Positions 27,632 through 36,250 of a stretch of DNA of 64,000 bases are shown here, piece after piece (position 1 is the first letter of the stretch; every line of letters starts with the position of its first letter). The notes under the pieces were generated by a model that was not told the origin of the DNA, did not search any database, and was given only the letters and a program-made list of their open reading frames with translations. Position numbers and translations under genes: made by a program. The stretch is from assembly GCA_016783565.1 (NCBI GenBank), contig JADHWI010000001.1, forward strand, positions 44,978 to 108,977, in the 5' to 3' direction. The stretch is from Kiritimatiellia bacterium. GTDB taxonomy: Bacteria; Verrucomicrobiota; Kiritimatiellia; UBA8416; JADHWI01.

Positions 27632-28396
27632 GTGGTTCAGAAGTTCAGAAAAAAAATTATCGCCGGTAACTGGAAAATGAATAAATCAGTGGCCGAGGCA
27701 GAAGACCTCGCCTCGGGAATCCGACGCGCACTGGCGGAAGTCGCCGATGTGGACGTCGTGCTTTGCCCGCCATTCACAGCGACCAAGGTTGTGGGCGACA
27801 TCATTGCCGATACAGCAATCAAACTTGGCGCCCAAAACATGCATTGGGAAGGCTACGGAGCCTACACGGGGGAAGTCTGTGCGGCCATGCTCCGTGACCT
27901 CTACTGCCACTACGTCATTCTGGGCCACAGCGAGCGAAGAATGTACTTCCATGAAACCGATGAAGTCGTTAACCGCAAGATCAAAGCAGCACTGGAAGGC
28001 AACCTGATTCCTATCGTTTGCGTGGGAGAGACGCAGGAAGAACGCGAAGCGGAGCAAACAGAAGAAGTCGTTGGCCGCCAGCTTCGTAATGGACTGGTAG
28101 ACCTCTCAGGCGACCTCAAGAAACTTGTGATCGCCTACGAACCTGTATGGGCAATTGGAACGGGACTCACAGCCTCCCCTCAGCAAGCCCAGGATGTGCA
28201 TGCATTTATTCGCGGCGTACTTCAGGAAGTATTTGACGAGGACACCGCCCAGAGCATTCGCATACAGTACGGCGGTAGCATGAAACCGGCCAACGCGGTA
28301 GAGTTGCTTGCTCAACCGGACATTGATGGCGGCCTCATCGGCGGCGCAGCACTTGATGCGCGATCATTCACTGAGATCGTTCAGGCGGCTCAATAG
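27632..28396 (+). CDS. tpiA: Triosephosphate isomerase
   Basis: A TIM-barrel enzyme of 254 residues that interconverts dihydroxyacetone phosphate and glyceraldehyde 3-phosphate. The active site is complete: N13 and K15 in AGNWKMN, the histidine in GHSERR, the glutamate in [11 protein letters not shown], and the phosphate-binding YGGSMKP and [10 protein letters not shown] prefer the GTG start at 27632 ([12 protein letters not shown]), with AAGGTGGAGG seven bases ahead. The ATG at 27605 would add nine residues (MTTQGGGPV) without a ribosome site. It lies directly after pgk. Confidence 0.95.
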   Translation: MVQKFRKKIIAGNWKMNKSVAEAEDLASGIRRALAEVADVDVVLCPPFTATKVVGDIIADTAIKLGAQNMHWEGYGAYTGEVCAAMLRDLYCHYVILGHSERRMYFHETDEVVNRKIKAALEGNLIPIVCVGETQEEREAEQTEEVVGRQLRNGLVDLSGDLKKLVIAYEPVWAIGTGLTASPQQAQDVHAFIRGVLQEVFDEDTAQSIRIQYGGSMKPANAVELLAQPDIDGGLIGGAALDARSFTEIVQAAQ

Positions 28397-28420
28397 AACA
28401 CTGAACAAGGAGCAAGAGAT

Positions 28421-28936
28421 ATGATGGCGGTTCTAAAGTTTTTTCTTATCATGGTGGAGGTGATTTCCGGCCTGCTTCTGATCGGTGCAGTACTGGTTCA
28501 GAAGACACGCAGCCAGGGCATGGGAATGGCATTTGGCTCTGGCATGGGAGAATCCCTGTTTGGCGCCGGTGTAGGCAACGTACTGACAAAGGCAACCGTC
28601 GTATTGGCCGTTGTATTTCTTGCCAACACGACATTGCTGGCACTCTTACAGTCCGGCAAGGCTGAGTCGTCCGTGACCGAGGGCATTGCTCCGGCACCAC
28701 CCACGCCAGTGGCACCCGCAACGTTGCCACAGCAGACCCCCACCGTAGGCACTGGCCCCACTGAAACATCCCAGGGGACAGACATCGCCCTGCCGGAGAC
28801 AACTCCCGCAGAAACCGCAGCCCCCGCCGTGGCAACACCCGCCCCCGAAGCAACCGGACCTGCGGAAACCCCGCAACCGGTCGCTCCTGCGGAAGCGGCA
28901 CCTGCAGCAACGCCCGAACCGGTCGTTGCTCCATAA
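28421..28936 (+). CDS. secG: Preprotein translocase subunit SecG with a long Pro/Ala-rich tail
   Basis: Residues 1-75 are a standard SecG: a first membrane helix (about 5-25), the conserved loop VQKTRSQGMGMAFGSG, and a second helix (about 52-75). SecG assists SecYEG in protein export. The remaining about 95 residues are a low-complexity tail of P, A, T, E and V, which ordinary SecG lacks or keeps very short. AAGGAGCAAG precedes the ATG; an ATG one codon later is also possible. It closes the glycolytic run and is followed by a strong terminator. The tpiA-secG order is common in bacteria. Confidence 0.93.
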   Translation: MMAVLKFFLIMVEVISGLLLIGAVLVQKTRSQGMGMAFGSGMGESLFGAGVGNVLTKATVVLAVVFLANTTLLALLQSGKAESSVTEGIAPAPPTPVAPATLPQQTPTVGTGPTETSQGTDIALPETTPAETAAPAVATPAPEATGPAETPQPVAPAEAAPAATPEPVVAP

Positions 28937-28963
28937 CCCCGGCAATAACAACACCCTGAATGA

Positions 28964-28994
28964 AAGCCGCGCCCATATGAGCGCGGCTTTTTTT
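28964..28994 (+). terminator. Rho-independent terminator after secG
   Basis: AAGCCGCGC (28964-28972) and GCGCGGCTT (28981-28989) form a 9-bp stem with an 8-base loop followed by seven T. It closes the gapA-pgk-tpiA-secG run. Confidence 0.93.
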
Positions 28995-29075
28995 CCGGCC
29001 AACCTGCACCCATCAAGCCCGCGTGGCGCTTTTCCCTTGTAAGAAGTCAATAAAACGATCACGTTGACACACATC

Positions 29076-29822
29076 ATGAACGCCTTTAGTCATCGCAGCC
29101 TGTGGTTCCAGTTTATGCGCTCGCCACAGAGTAAACTTTTCATTGTCGGCTCCATCATGACAATCCTCTGGGTGGGCGCCGCCGCCTTGATGTGGCAACT
29201 GCAACACCCCCTGTGGGAAGAAGTCCTGACACTTGGATTCTCCCATATCCTGGTCGGGAAAGGCATGTCGGTAACCCAGGGGCATCTCTCGGGGATGCCG
29301 GATTGGCTCATCATCATACTTGCTACGTACTGCGACATACTATCCGTTCTTGTGACCTATCCGATCCTGATCTTTTCATATGAAAACTTCATTGAGCGGC
29401 ACTTCTTTCATCGGCAGATGCGTAACGTGTTCAAACATGCAGAAAAAGGCATGAATCGATTCGGCCGCTTTCGCATCGTTGGCGTGTTCGCATTTGTATG
29501 GGCACCGTTGTGGATGACCGGCATCATTGTGGGCGCCGTCCTGGGATACCTGATGGGGTTGCCCACATGGGTCATCATGAGCACCGTATCCATTGGTGCC
29601 GCAGCCTCTGTGGTATGCTGGGTCTTCTTCTCGGAGCGCCTTTTCACATACCTGGGATGGGTGAACCAGCAACTCCCGGGACGGGCACTTATAGGAATCA
29701 TTCTTATCGCCATAATGGTACAACTATTGATGCGTCGCTGGAAGGCTCGCAAAAAAGCCATGGCTTCCCTGCAGACACAACAACACATTGAAAGCATCCA
29801 CAAGGTCGATGCAGAAGATTAG
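29076..29822 (+). CDS. Multi-pass membrane protein, small multidrug export (PF06695)-like
   Basis: A 248-residue integral membrane protein with about five hydrophobic segments (about 22-45, 70-105, 135-165, 170-192, 205-225). The segment FAFVWAPLWMTGIIVGAVLG followed by YLMGLPTW resembles the conserved P-x-x-G-x-G ... LG motif of the PF06695 (Sm_multidrug_ex) family, whose substrates are not well established. The tail is charged. The start is uncertain: ATG 29076 has no clear ribosome site and a TTG lies four codons earlier. It stands between the secG terminator and argF. Confidence 0.6.
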   Translation: MNAFSHRSLWFQFMRSPQSKLFIVGSIMTILWVGAAALMWQLQHPLWEEVLTLGFSHILVGKGMSVTQGHLSGMPDWLIIILATYCDILSVLVTYPILIFSYENFIERHFFHRQMRNVFKHAEKGMNRFGRFRIVGVFAFVWAPLWMTGIIVGAVLGYLMGLPTWVIMSTVSIGAAASVVCWVFFSERLFTYLGWVNQQLPGRALIGIILIAIMVQLLMRRWKARKKAMASLQTQQHIESIHKVDAED

Positions 29823-29960
29823 CAGCCTTCAGCCGCAGCACGTTCCATGTGTATTTCTATTTGCCTGGCCCGCGTGCGCCGATTAAGATGCTTCCCAACA
29901 TGCTGGCGGCGGGATACAAAAAGTTCCTGACCGTCAAAGACCATATGAAGGATAGCGGAC

Positions 29961-30962
29961 ATGACGCAGACACCAACAATAAACCTTGCCGGACGACATC
30001 TCCTGACACTGCACGATCTCAGCAATGCCGAGATGCAACGTATCATCGACCTGGCCGCTCAATTGAAACAAGAACGGCACTCCGGGCTTCGTGATTCGCG
30101 CCTGACCGGCCGTAACGTGGCAATCGTTTTCGAGAAATCCTCTACTCGTACGCGCTGCGCCATCGCGGTCGCCCTGTCCGACGAGGGTGGACAAAGCGAA
30201 TACCTGTCAGCTCAGGATATTCATCTGGGATACAAGGAATCCGTACCCGATACCGCGCGCGTTCTGGGGCGCATGTTTGATGGAATCATGTACCGCGGAT
30301 TCGCACAGGCAACCGTAGAGCAGCTGGCCGAATTCTCAGGTGTACCGGTATGGAACGCACTCACCGACGACTATCACCCCACCCAGGCTCTCGCAGATCT
30401 ACTCACCGTGCAGGAAACGTTTAAAGATTTAAAAGGGCTACGGCTTGCCTACGTTGGCGACGGTCGCAACAACGTGGCCAACTCACTGATGCTCGGTTGC
30501 GTCAAGGCGGGTATTCATTTTGTGAACTGCACCCCGACAGAACTCAAGCCCGCTCATACACTTGTGGAAGACGCTCGCGCCATCGCCGATCAAACCGGCA
30601 GTTCCGTCACCATCACCAGCGACCCTATGAAAGGTGTCAGGGGCGCAAATGTCGTGTATACCGACGTGTGGGTTTCCATGGGCGAAGAAGATGAGAAAGA
30701 TGCCCGCCTGAAGCTCCTGAGGCCTTACCAGGTCAACATGGACCTTATGCGTGCAACAGGGAATCTGGACAACAACCGTGTCATTTTTCTGCATTGCCTG
30801 CCGGCATTCCATGATACCAACACCAAAGTCACCGCCGAAAGCGGAGCTCTGGAAGTTACCAATGATGTCTTTGAGGCACCCTTTTCACGAGTATTTGACG
30901 AAGCAGAAAACCGAATGCACACCATAAAGGCTCTTCTGATTGCATATCTGACCGGGGTTTGA
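29961..30962 (+). CDS. argF: Ornithine carbamoyltransferase
   Basis: A 333-residue transferase making citrulline from ornithine and carbamoyl phosphate in arginine synthesis. The carbamoyl-phosphate loop SSTRTR is at about 60-65, with YRGFAQ, the HPTQALAD region, DVWVSMG and the catalytic cysteine in HCLPAFHD. The last motif separates it from aspartate carbamoyltransferase. Length is standard. A GGATAG lies before the ATG. pyrB follows after 66 bases on the same strand, so two carbamoyl-phosphate consumers are paired. Confidence 0.96.
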   Translation: MTQTPTINLAGRHLLTLHDLSNAEMQRIIDLAAQLKQERHSGLRDSRLTGRNVAIVFEKSSTRTRCAIAVALSDEGGQSEYLSAQDIHLGYKESVPDTARVLGRMFDGIMYRGFAQATVEQLAEFSGVPVWNALTDDYHPTQALADLLTVQETFKDLKGLRLAYVGDGRNNVANSLMLGCVKAGIHFVNCTPTELKPAHTLVEDARAIADQTGSSVTITSDPMKGVRGANVVYTDVWVSMGEEDEKDARLKLLRPYQVNMDLMRATGNLDNNRVIFLHCLPAFHDTNTKVTAESGALEVTNDVFEAPFSRVFDEAENRMHTIKALLIAYLTGV

Positions 30963-31028
30963 GCCCTGTGATGATACCAACGACAGGGTAGCGAAGGCGA
31001 ACGTGCGGACGGGAAGGAGCGAAAGCAT

Positions 31029-32105
31029 ATGAAACGTTTAGAGCAAGTTGCATGGCAAGAATTTCAGGCCCTTTCGCTGGAAGAAAAGGCCCCTTACCTC
31101 TCAGATAAGAACAAGCCCCTTCACGCACTCATCGCGCAACAGTTCGACCGGGGCCAACTTGACAAACTCAACGAGTTGACCACCAAGATACGCCAACTCG
31201 CCAAAAGCAAAACCGGCAACGACTACCTTCAGAGCCTCTTGTCTCACAAGCGAGCCATGCTCTACTTCACTCAACCCAGCACACGCACCTTCCTTTCCTT
31301 CTGCTCCGCGTGTGAAATTCTTGGCATACGAATCGGAGAAGTCCGGAATACGGCCACTTCCAGCGAATTCAAAGGCGAATCTCAGGAAGATTCTGTACGT
31401 ACATTCAGTTCCTATTTCGATCTCATTATCATGCGCAGCCAAATGGGAGGTTTGGCCGAACGGATGGCCTGGGTGCTGTCAAACACCACCCGCCCGGTCC
31501 CCATCATCAACGCCGGATCCGGTAAAGACCAGCATCCAACTCAAGCGCTGCTGGACATTTACACTCTTCAACGCAGCTTTGAAAACCGCGGAGGAATTGA
31601 CCACAAGTCTATCGTGTTCGTCGGAGACTTGCGCCGCGGACGAACCGTCCGATCCCTCTCTGCATTGCTCACCCATTACACCGGAGTAAAACAGTATTTC
31701 GTGGCTCCCGATGCATTACAAATCTCAACCGATATCACTACAGAGTTGGACGCCGCAGGCGTTCAATGGGAGACCTCTCACTCCATGAGCGAACTCCTGC
31801 CTGAAGCTGACGCCCTCTACGTGACACGCGTACAGGATGAATGGGATGCCGAACAAGGCGAAAGCAGTCAAATCGATATTTCTGAGTATTGCTTTACGCG
31901 CGACCATCTGGACCTGCTGAAACCTGACGGAATCATCATGCATCCGTTCCCGCGCCGCACTGAGATTTCGCATGATGTCGACAGCGACCCGCGCGCCATG
32001 TACTGGCGCCAAATGCGCAACGGTATGTGGGTGAGGTCCGCACTCATTGCCTCACTGTTCGGACTCCGGGAGCAATTAATGAACTACCCCACGGAGTCTG
32101 CATGA
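31029..32105 (+). CDS. pyrB: Aspartate carbamoyltransferase catalytic chain
   Basis: A 358-residue enzyme that condenses aspartate with carbamoyl phosphate, the first committed pyrimidine step. PSTRTF (83-88), EFKGES, HPTQALLDIYT, LYVTRVQDE and HPFPRRTEIS are the ATCase landmarks; the OTC-specific HCLP is absent. It is about 50 residues longer than E. coli PyrB, mostly through a helical N-terminal extension (about 1-35). No pyrI regulatory chain is next to it. GGAAGGAGCG precedes the start and the stop overlaps the next gene in an ATGA. Confidence 0.92.
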   Translation: MKRLEQVAWQEFQALSLEEKAPYLSDKNKPLHALIAQQFDRGQLDKLNELTTKIRQLAKSKTGNDYLQSLLSHKRAMLYFTQPSTRTFLSFCSACEILGIRIGEVRNTATSSEFKGESQEDSVRTFSSYFDLIIMRSQMGGLAERMAWVLSNTTRPVPIINAGSGKDQHPTQALLDIYTLQRSFENRGGIDHKSIVFVGDLRRGRTVRSLSALLTHYTGVKQYFVAPDALQISTDITTELDAAGVQWETSHSMSELLPEADALYVTRVQDEWDAEQGESSQIDISEYCFTRDHLDLLKPDGIIMHPFPRRTEISHDVDSDPRAMYWRQMRNGMWVRSALIASLFGLREQLMNYPTESA

Positions 32106-33652
32106 GGCGCACGTGCTGGATAACTCTGTTTTTGTTGCTGACAGGCACGGCATCAATCACCCTGGCTCTACACGATACAACAAAAAGTCCCGATGCCTCC
32201 GTAAACATGGGATGCATCCTATCCGAACGCACCTCAATCCACACCAACAATGAATGGAAGGCCCTGGGACCATTCATCGAGGCAATCCGCGACCCCATGG
32301 GGCGCACGTTCTCCGCACTACGCCCATTTTTCAGCAAGAGCGTTGACCCGAACCAACAACACGAACGCAGGGACTACCTATGGCCCCTGGCCAGCACGGG
32401 AAATTATGAGAATCGTTCAACATGGCGGGCACTACTGGTCTACGGACGCAACTGGAACACCGAAACAGACTCACGTTATCGCTGGATGCTCTTCCCCCTG
32501 GTTGCACACGGGCGAGACAGGAAGGGCGATCAGTTCTTTGCCTTGATGCCGTTCGGAGGAGAAGTGCGGGAAATGTTCTGGCGGGACACCATTCGGTTTG
32601 TACTTTTTCCTCTCTACATGTCGACCCAGGTAAACGAACAGGTTTCGCGATCCGTCCTTTGGCCCATTATCGCGTGGACACATGGAGACGGAACAAAGCG
32701 TTTTCGCGTATTTCCGTTCTATGGATATTCAAAAGAGAAAGACAAATGGACACGACGTTTCGTACTCTGGCCTTTTTGGAGCTCTGTCCGCTACGACTAT
32801 CCTGAGGAACAGGGCAAGGGCTTTGTGCTTTTTCCACTCTTCGGAAAAGTGAACACCAATCGACAGAAATCATACATGGTCATTCCTCCCTTTTTCCGGT
32901 CGACCAAAGGCGAGGATCATCGCGAGATCATGTCACCCTGGCCGTTTGTTCAATACAAGCACACACCAGACGCAAAGAAACTCTACCTCTGGCCACTGTG
33001 GGGCCACCACGCAACCGGATCTCTTGATTCCTCATTTGTGCTATGGCCTTTTATTCGTATGCAAGAACTCAGACGTTCCGCCGCCGCGCTCCGCAGCTTT
33101 TACCTTTTCCCCTTTATTACGCACCAGTCCGAGCACGTCCCCGATGCATCTACTCCCGACACTTCTGTCTCCCATGTAATAGACGAAACCCCATCCCCGC
33201 AACCAGACTCCACGCAAAAAACCACTGTTCGCAAACGATACCTCAAATTATGGCCACTCATGTCCTACCAGCGCGAAGACGATATATCACGTTTGCGCGT
33301 GCTCGAACTGTGGCCTTTCCGCAGGATGCGGGGTATAGAGCAAAACTGGTCTGCATTCTGGACCTTGTACGAACGCGAACGCGTAGGCTCCGAGGTCGAG
33401 ACCGAACTGCTGTGGGGACTATACCGACGGCAGAAAACAAAAAAGGGAAGTCACAACACCTCTTTGTTTCCATTGTTTGATCACATGGTCTGTCCTGACA
33501 AGGAGACAAAAAAATGGTCGCTGTTTAAAGGGTTGCTCAGAAAAGAGCAACAGGGATTGCACCGCCGCTGGACCGTGCTATACTTCCTTAAATTCGGCCA
33601 ATTGCCTCCGGCACCAGGTTCGGCGGCTGTAACCGACGGAGCTTCTGAATGA
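32102..33652 (+). CDS. Secreted WP-repeat protein coupled to the mla operon (unknown function)
   Basis: I do not recognise this 516-residue protein. A signal peptide (about 1-22, RRTCWITLFLLLTGTASITL) is followed by at least a dozen short repeats of one pattern, an aromatic-proline strand such as YLWPLA, MLFPLV, VLFPLY, VLWPFW, VLFPLF, YLWPLW, VLWPFI, YLFPFI, LKLWPLM and SLFPLF. They recur every 20-30 residues with charged turns between them. This implies a repeated beta-strand architecture, a barrel, propeller or bridge-like sheet, in the periplasm or outer membrane. Both ends are coupled: its ATG overlaps the pyrB stop, and its TGA overlaps the mlaE ATG. That links it to lipid transport by position only. 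Confidence 0.75.
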   Translation: MRRTCWITLFLLLTGTASITLALHDTTKSPDASVNMGCILSERTSIHTNNEWKALGPFIEAIRDPMGRTFSALRPFFSKSVDPNQQHERRDYLWPLASTGNYENRSTWRALLVYGRNWNTETDSRYRWMLFPLVAHGRDRKGDQFFALMPFGGEVREMFWRDTIRFVLFPLYMSTQVNEQVSRSVLWPIIAWTHGDGTKRFRVFPFYGYSKEKDKWTRRFVLWPFWSSVRYDYPEEQGKGFVLFPLFGKVNTNRQKSYMVIPPFFRSTKGEDHREIMSPWPFVQYKHTPDAKKLYLWPLWGHHATGSLDSSFVLWPFIRMQELRRSAAALRSFYLFPFITHQSEHVPDASTPDTSVSHVIDETPSPQPDSTQKTTVRKRYLKLWPLMSYQREDDISRLRVLELWPFRRMRGIEQNWSAFWTLYERERVGSEVETELLWGLYRRQKTKKGSHNTSLFPLFDHMVCPDKETKKWSLFKGLLRKEQQGLHRRWTVLYFLKFGQLPPAPGSAAVTDGASE

Positions 33653-34461
33653 TCACACGCGAACCAGAGTTTTTTCCGCCTCCAAAAGGCATGCTGGGCA
33701 GAATCGGAAGGGGCGTTATTTTCAGCTGCCGCGAAGCCGGATTGGCAGGCATCATGCTGGTACAGGCAATACTTGCAACACGCTTCATGTTTACGCGACG
33801 CGCACGACGGGAAATCATCGATCAAATGTTCATGGCTGGCATTAAAAGCCTTAAGGTGATCACCGTTGTGGCCGTTTTTACAGGCATGATCCTTGCACTT
33901 CAAACGGGCATAGAGCTACGAAAATTCAACCAGGAAGTTAACATCGGAACGGCAGTCATGGTCTCCATGCTTCGGGAAATGGGACCGTTTATGACGGGAC
34001 TGATCCTCGCCGCCTGTGTAGGCTCAGCCATTGCGGCACAGATCGGAACCATGGTCGTCTCAGAAGAAGTTGCTGCACTTGAGATCATGTCGATTGACCC
34101 CGTGCGCTTCCTCGTCATGCCTCGCCTCGTAGCCATGACGATCATGACGCCGGCTCTGGCCTTCTACACCTGCATCCTTGGCGTGATCGGCGGTGGCATC
34201 GTAGGAGCCACTCAACTGGGGGTATCGTGGCAGGCCTATATAGACAACGCCACCCGTTTTGCAGACGTTAAGGATTTGTATGTCGGCATACTCAAAGGGG
34301 TGCTCTTTGGCATCATCATCACCACGGTCTCCTGTCACGAAGGCTTCGCCACCACCCAGGGTGCCGTGGGCGTGGGCCTGTCTACACGCCAGGCAGTTGT
34401 CACAAGTTTTCTATTGCTACTGATCGTGGGCTACATGGTAACCCGCCTGTTTTATGTATAG
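33649..34461 (+). CDS. mlaE: ABC transporter permease MlaE
   Basis: A 270-residue inner-membrane permease of the phospholipid-transport Mla system. After an amphipathic N-terminus come about five membrane segments (about 68-85, 110-140, 160-192, 205-230, 245-268). Family landmarks are FTGMILALQTG, REMGPFMTGLILAACVGSAI, the conserved AQIGTMVVSEEVAALEIM coupling helix and GFATTQGAVGVG. It is coupled upstream (ATGA) to the WP-repeat gene and followed by mlaF. MlaB and MlaC are not found here. Confidence 0.94.
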   Translation: MITREPEFFPPPKGMLGRIGRGVIFSCREAGLAGIMLVQAILATRFMFTRRARREIIDQMFMAGIKSLKVITVVAVFTGMILALQTGIELRKFNQEVNIGTAVMVSMLREMGPFMTGLILAACVGSAIAAQIGTMVVSEEVAALEIMSIDPVRFLVMPRLVAMTIMTPALAFYTCILGVIGGGIVGATQLGVSWQAYIDNATRFADVKDLYVGILKGVLFGIIITTVSCHEGFATTQGAVGVGLSTRQAVVTSFLLLLIVGYMVTRLFYV

Positions 34462-34467
34462 GATCAA

Positions 34468-35232
34468 ATGATGATTCGGTTTGAAAACGTATCCAAGACA
34501 CTCGGTGGTCGAAAGATTCTCGACGAGGTGTCTTTTGTGATTGAGCCCGGCGAAACATTCGTTATCTGCGGCCCGTCTGGCGTCGGCAAAAGCGTCACCC
34601 TCAAACACATGGTAAGATTACTGACCCCGGATGATGGCGATGTCTTCGTGGGCGACAACTGTATCAGTGACGCCGAAGGCCGCGAGCTGGAACGTACCCG
34701 GGAATGGTTTGGATACCTCTTTCAAGGCGGAGCACTGCTGGCATGGCTGAACGTATTCGAGAACGTTGCGCTTCCGCTACGAGAAAAGACCCCACTCGCG
34801 GATGCAGAGATTCGTAAACGCGTACAAACAACACTCGACCTCGTGGAAATGGGTGGAGATGGCGAAAAGATGCCATCAGAAATCTCCGGAGGCATGCGCA
34901 AGCGCGCGGGACTGGCACGCGCCATTATTCATGACCCCAAAATAGTGCTCTACGATGAACCCACTTCCGGGCTGGATCCCGTCACCTCTCGCACCATTGA
35001 TGCCCTTATTGAACGCCTTCAGAAAGAGAAGAACGTGACCAGCGTCGTCGTGACGCACGATTTACACAGTGCACTATCTATTGGCAACCGTATCGCAATG
35101 CTGAACAACGCACATATTGTGGAATTGGCCACACCAAAAGAATTCGTATCTTCAGATAACGCAGACGTTCAGAACTTCCTTGCCTCACAGTTCATCACGC
35201 GGGAAGGTTCTTGGGAAAGGAAACGCTCATGA
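34468..35232 (+). CDS. mlaF: ABC transporter ATP-binding protein MlaF
   Basis: The 254-residue ATPase powers the Mla lipid transporter. Walker A is GPSGVGKSV, the Q-loop is in YLFQGGAL, the signature is ISGGMRKRAGLARAI and Walker B is IVLYDEPTSGLDP, followed by the switch histidine in VVTHDLHSA. The tail QNFLASQFI is like other MlaF. ATG 34468 or 34471 may be used. It sits between mlaE and mlaD with an ATGA overlap to mlaD. Confidence 0.95.
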   Translation: MMIRFENVSKTLGGRKILDEVSFVIEPGETFVICGPSGVGKSVTLKHMVRLLTPDDGDVFVGDNCISDAEGRELERTREWFGYLFQGGALLAWLNVFENVALPLREKTPLADAEIRKRVQTTLDLVEMGGDGEKMPSEISGGMRKRAGLARAIIHDPKIVLYDEPTSGLDPVTSRTIDALIERLQKEKNVTSVVVTHDLHSALSIGNRIAMLNNAHIVELATPKEFVSSDNADVQNFLASQFITREGSWERKRS

Positions 35233-36227
35233 GAGCAAAGTGCATCAACCGGGAATTAACAACAGAAGTCATCGTGGGCGCATTCATGATGACCGTTCTG
35301 CTTGGACTTGGATATTTCACCATCATCCTCTCACGGCAGGCATGGTTTATTGAACAGCAACCTCTGGATGTGCGATTTGCTCACGTCATGGGTTTGCGAG
35401 ATGGAGACAATGTGGTCTGCCGCGGCATGCCCATCGGCACCGTGGACAGATTGGAACTGCGACAGGACGGCGTCCATGTTTTGGCGAACCTGGAGTCCCC
35501 CGTTACTTTGCATGAAGATTACGTCATCACGGTTGTCACCACATCCATTCTTGGAGGTCGACACCTGGAAATCAATGAGGGCACTCACAGCCTGCCGATC
35601 GTCGAACGTGAATTCTACGATGGCACCCCACCCTACGATCTGATTGGCGACGCCGCTGCCGTGGTGAACGGACTGCGTAAAGGATTGGTCGAAGAAGGAA
35701 CCATTGAGAATTTTCGAAAGACCTCCGAACAACTTCGCGACATCACCACCCGCATCAACGAAGGAGAAGGCCTCTTGGGACGACTCGTTTCCAAGGATGA
35801 CACGCTATACAATGATATCGCCGCCTCGGCAAAAGCGCTTCGTGAAATTACGGGCAGACTGCAGGAAGGTAAAAGCACGATAGGTAAACTCTTATCGGAT
35901 GACGACAAGATCTACAAGGATCTCACCGCCACGGTTGCATCCCTGCGAGCGGTTGCAGAACGCCTGGAGTCCGGAAAAAGCACACTCGGAAAACTTATGA
36001 GTGATGATGCCGAAATTTACAAAGACTTGGCTGAGGCCACGGCTTCAGCCAAACGCATTGCCGAAAACCTTGAAAAAGGTGAAGGGCTGATAGGGAGAAT
36101 GTTGACGGATGACTCACTGTACGATGATGTATCCAGTACCGTCAAGGAGGCGCGAGACACCATGGAAGATATGCGTGAAGCATCTCCCGTTTCCACTTTC
36201 AGCAGTATATTCTTCGGAGCGTTCTAA
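35229..36227 (+). CDS. mlaD: MCE-domain protein MlaD with a repeated C-terminal tail
   Basis: A 332-residue protein: one membrane helix (about 14-35), an MCE domain (about 45-125, with GDNVVCRGMPIGTVDRLEL), then a helical tail (about 140-320). The tail holds four copies of a unit of about 38 residues with the core GxSTIGKLLSDDDKIYKDL-like sequence. MlaD forms the periplasmic lipid-binding ring of the Mla transporter; the tail probably builds a helical tube or needle as in longer MCE proteins. E. coli MlaD has 183 residues and lacks this tail. I start at ATG 35229, which overlaps the mlaF stop and has GGAAAGGAA ahead. Confidence 0.92.
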   Translation: MRAKCINRELTTEVIVGAFMMTVLLGLGYFTIILSRQAWFIEQQPLDVRFAHVMGLRDGDNVVCRGMPIGTVDRLELRQDGVHVLANLESPVTLHEDYVITVVTTSILGGRHLEINEGTHSLPIVEREFYDGTPPYDLIGDAAAVVNGLRKGLVEEGTIENFRKTSEQLRDITTRINEGEGLLGRLVSKDDTLYNDIAASAKALREITGRLQEGKSTIGKLLSDDDKIYKDLTATVASLRAVAERLESGKSTLGKLMSDDAEIYKDLAEATASAKRIAENLEKGEGLIGRMLTDDSLYDDVSSTVKEARDTMEDMREASPVSTFSSIFFGAF

Positions 36228-36250
36228 CACACAACCAGGGGGACACCAGC

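Noticed and set aside
28449-29016. Long minus-strand frames opposite secG
   Set aside because: They are G/A/V-rich complements of the low-complexity SecG tail, with no motif or ribosome site.
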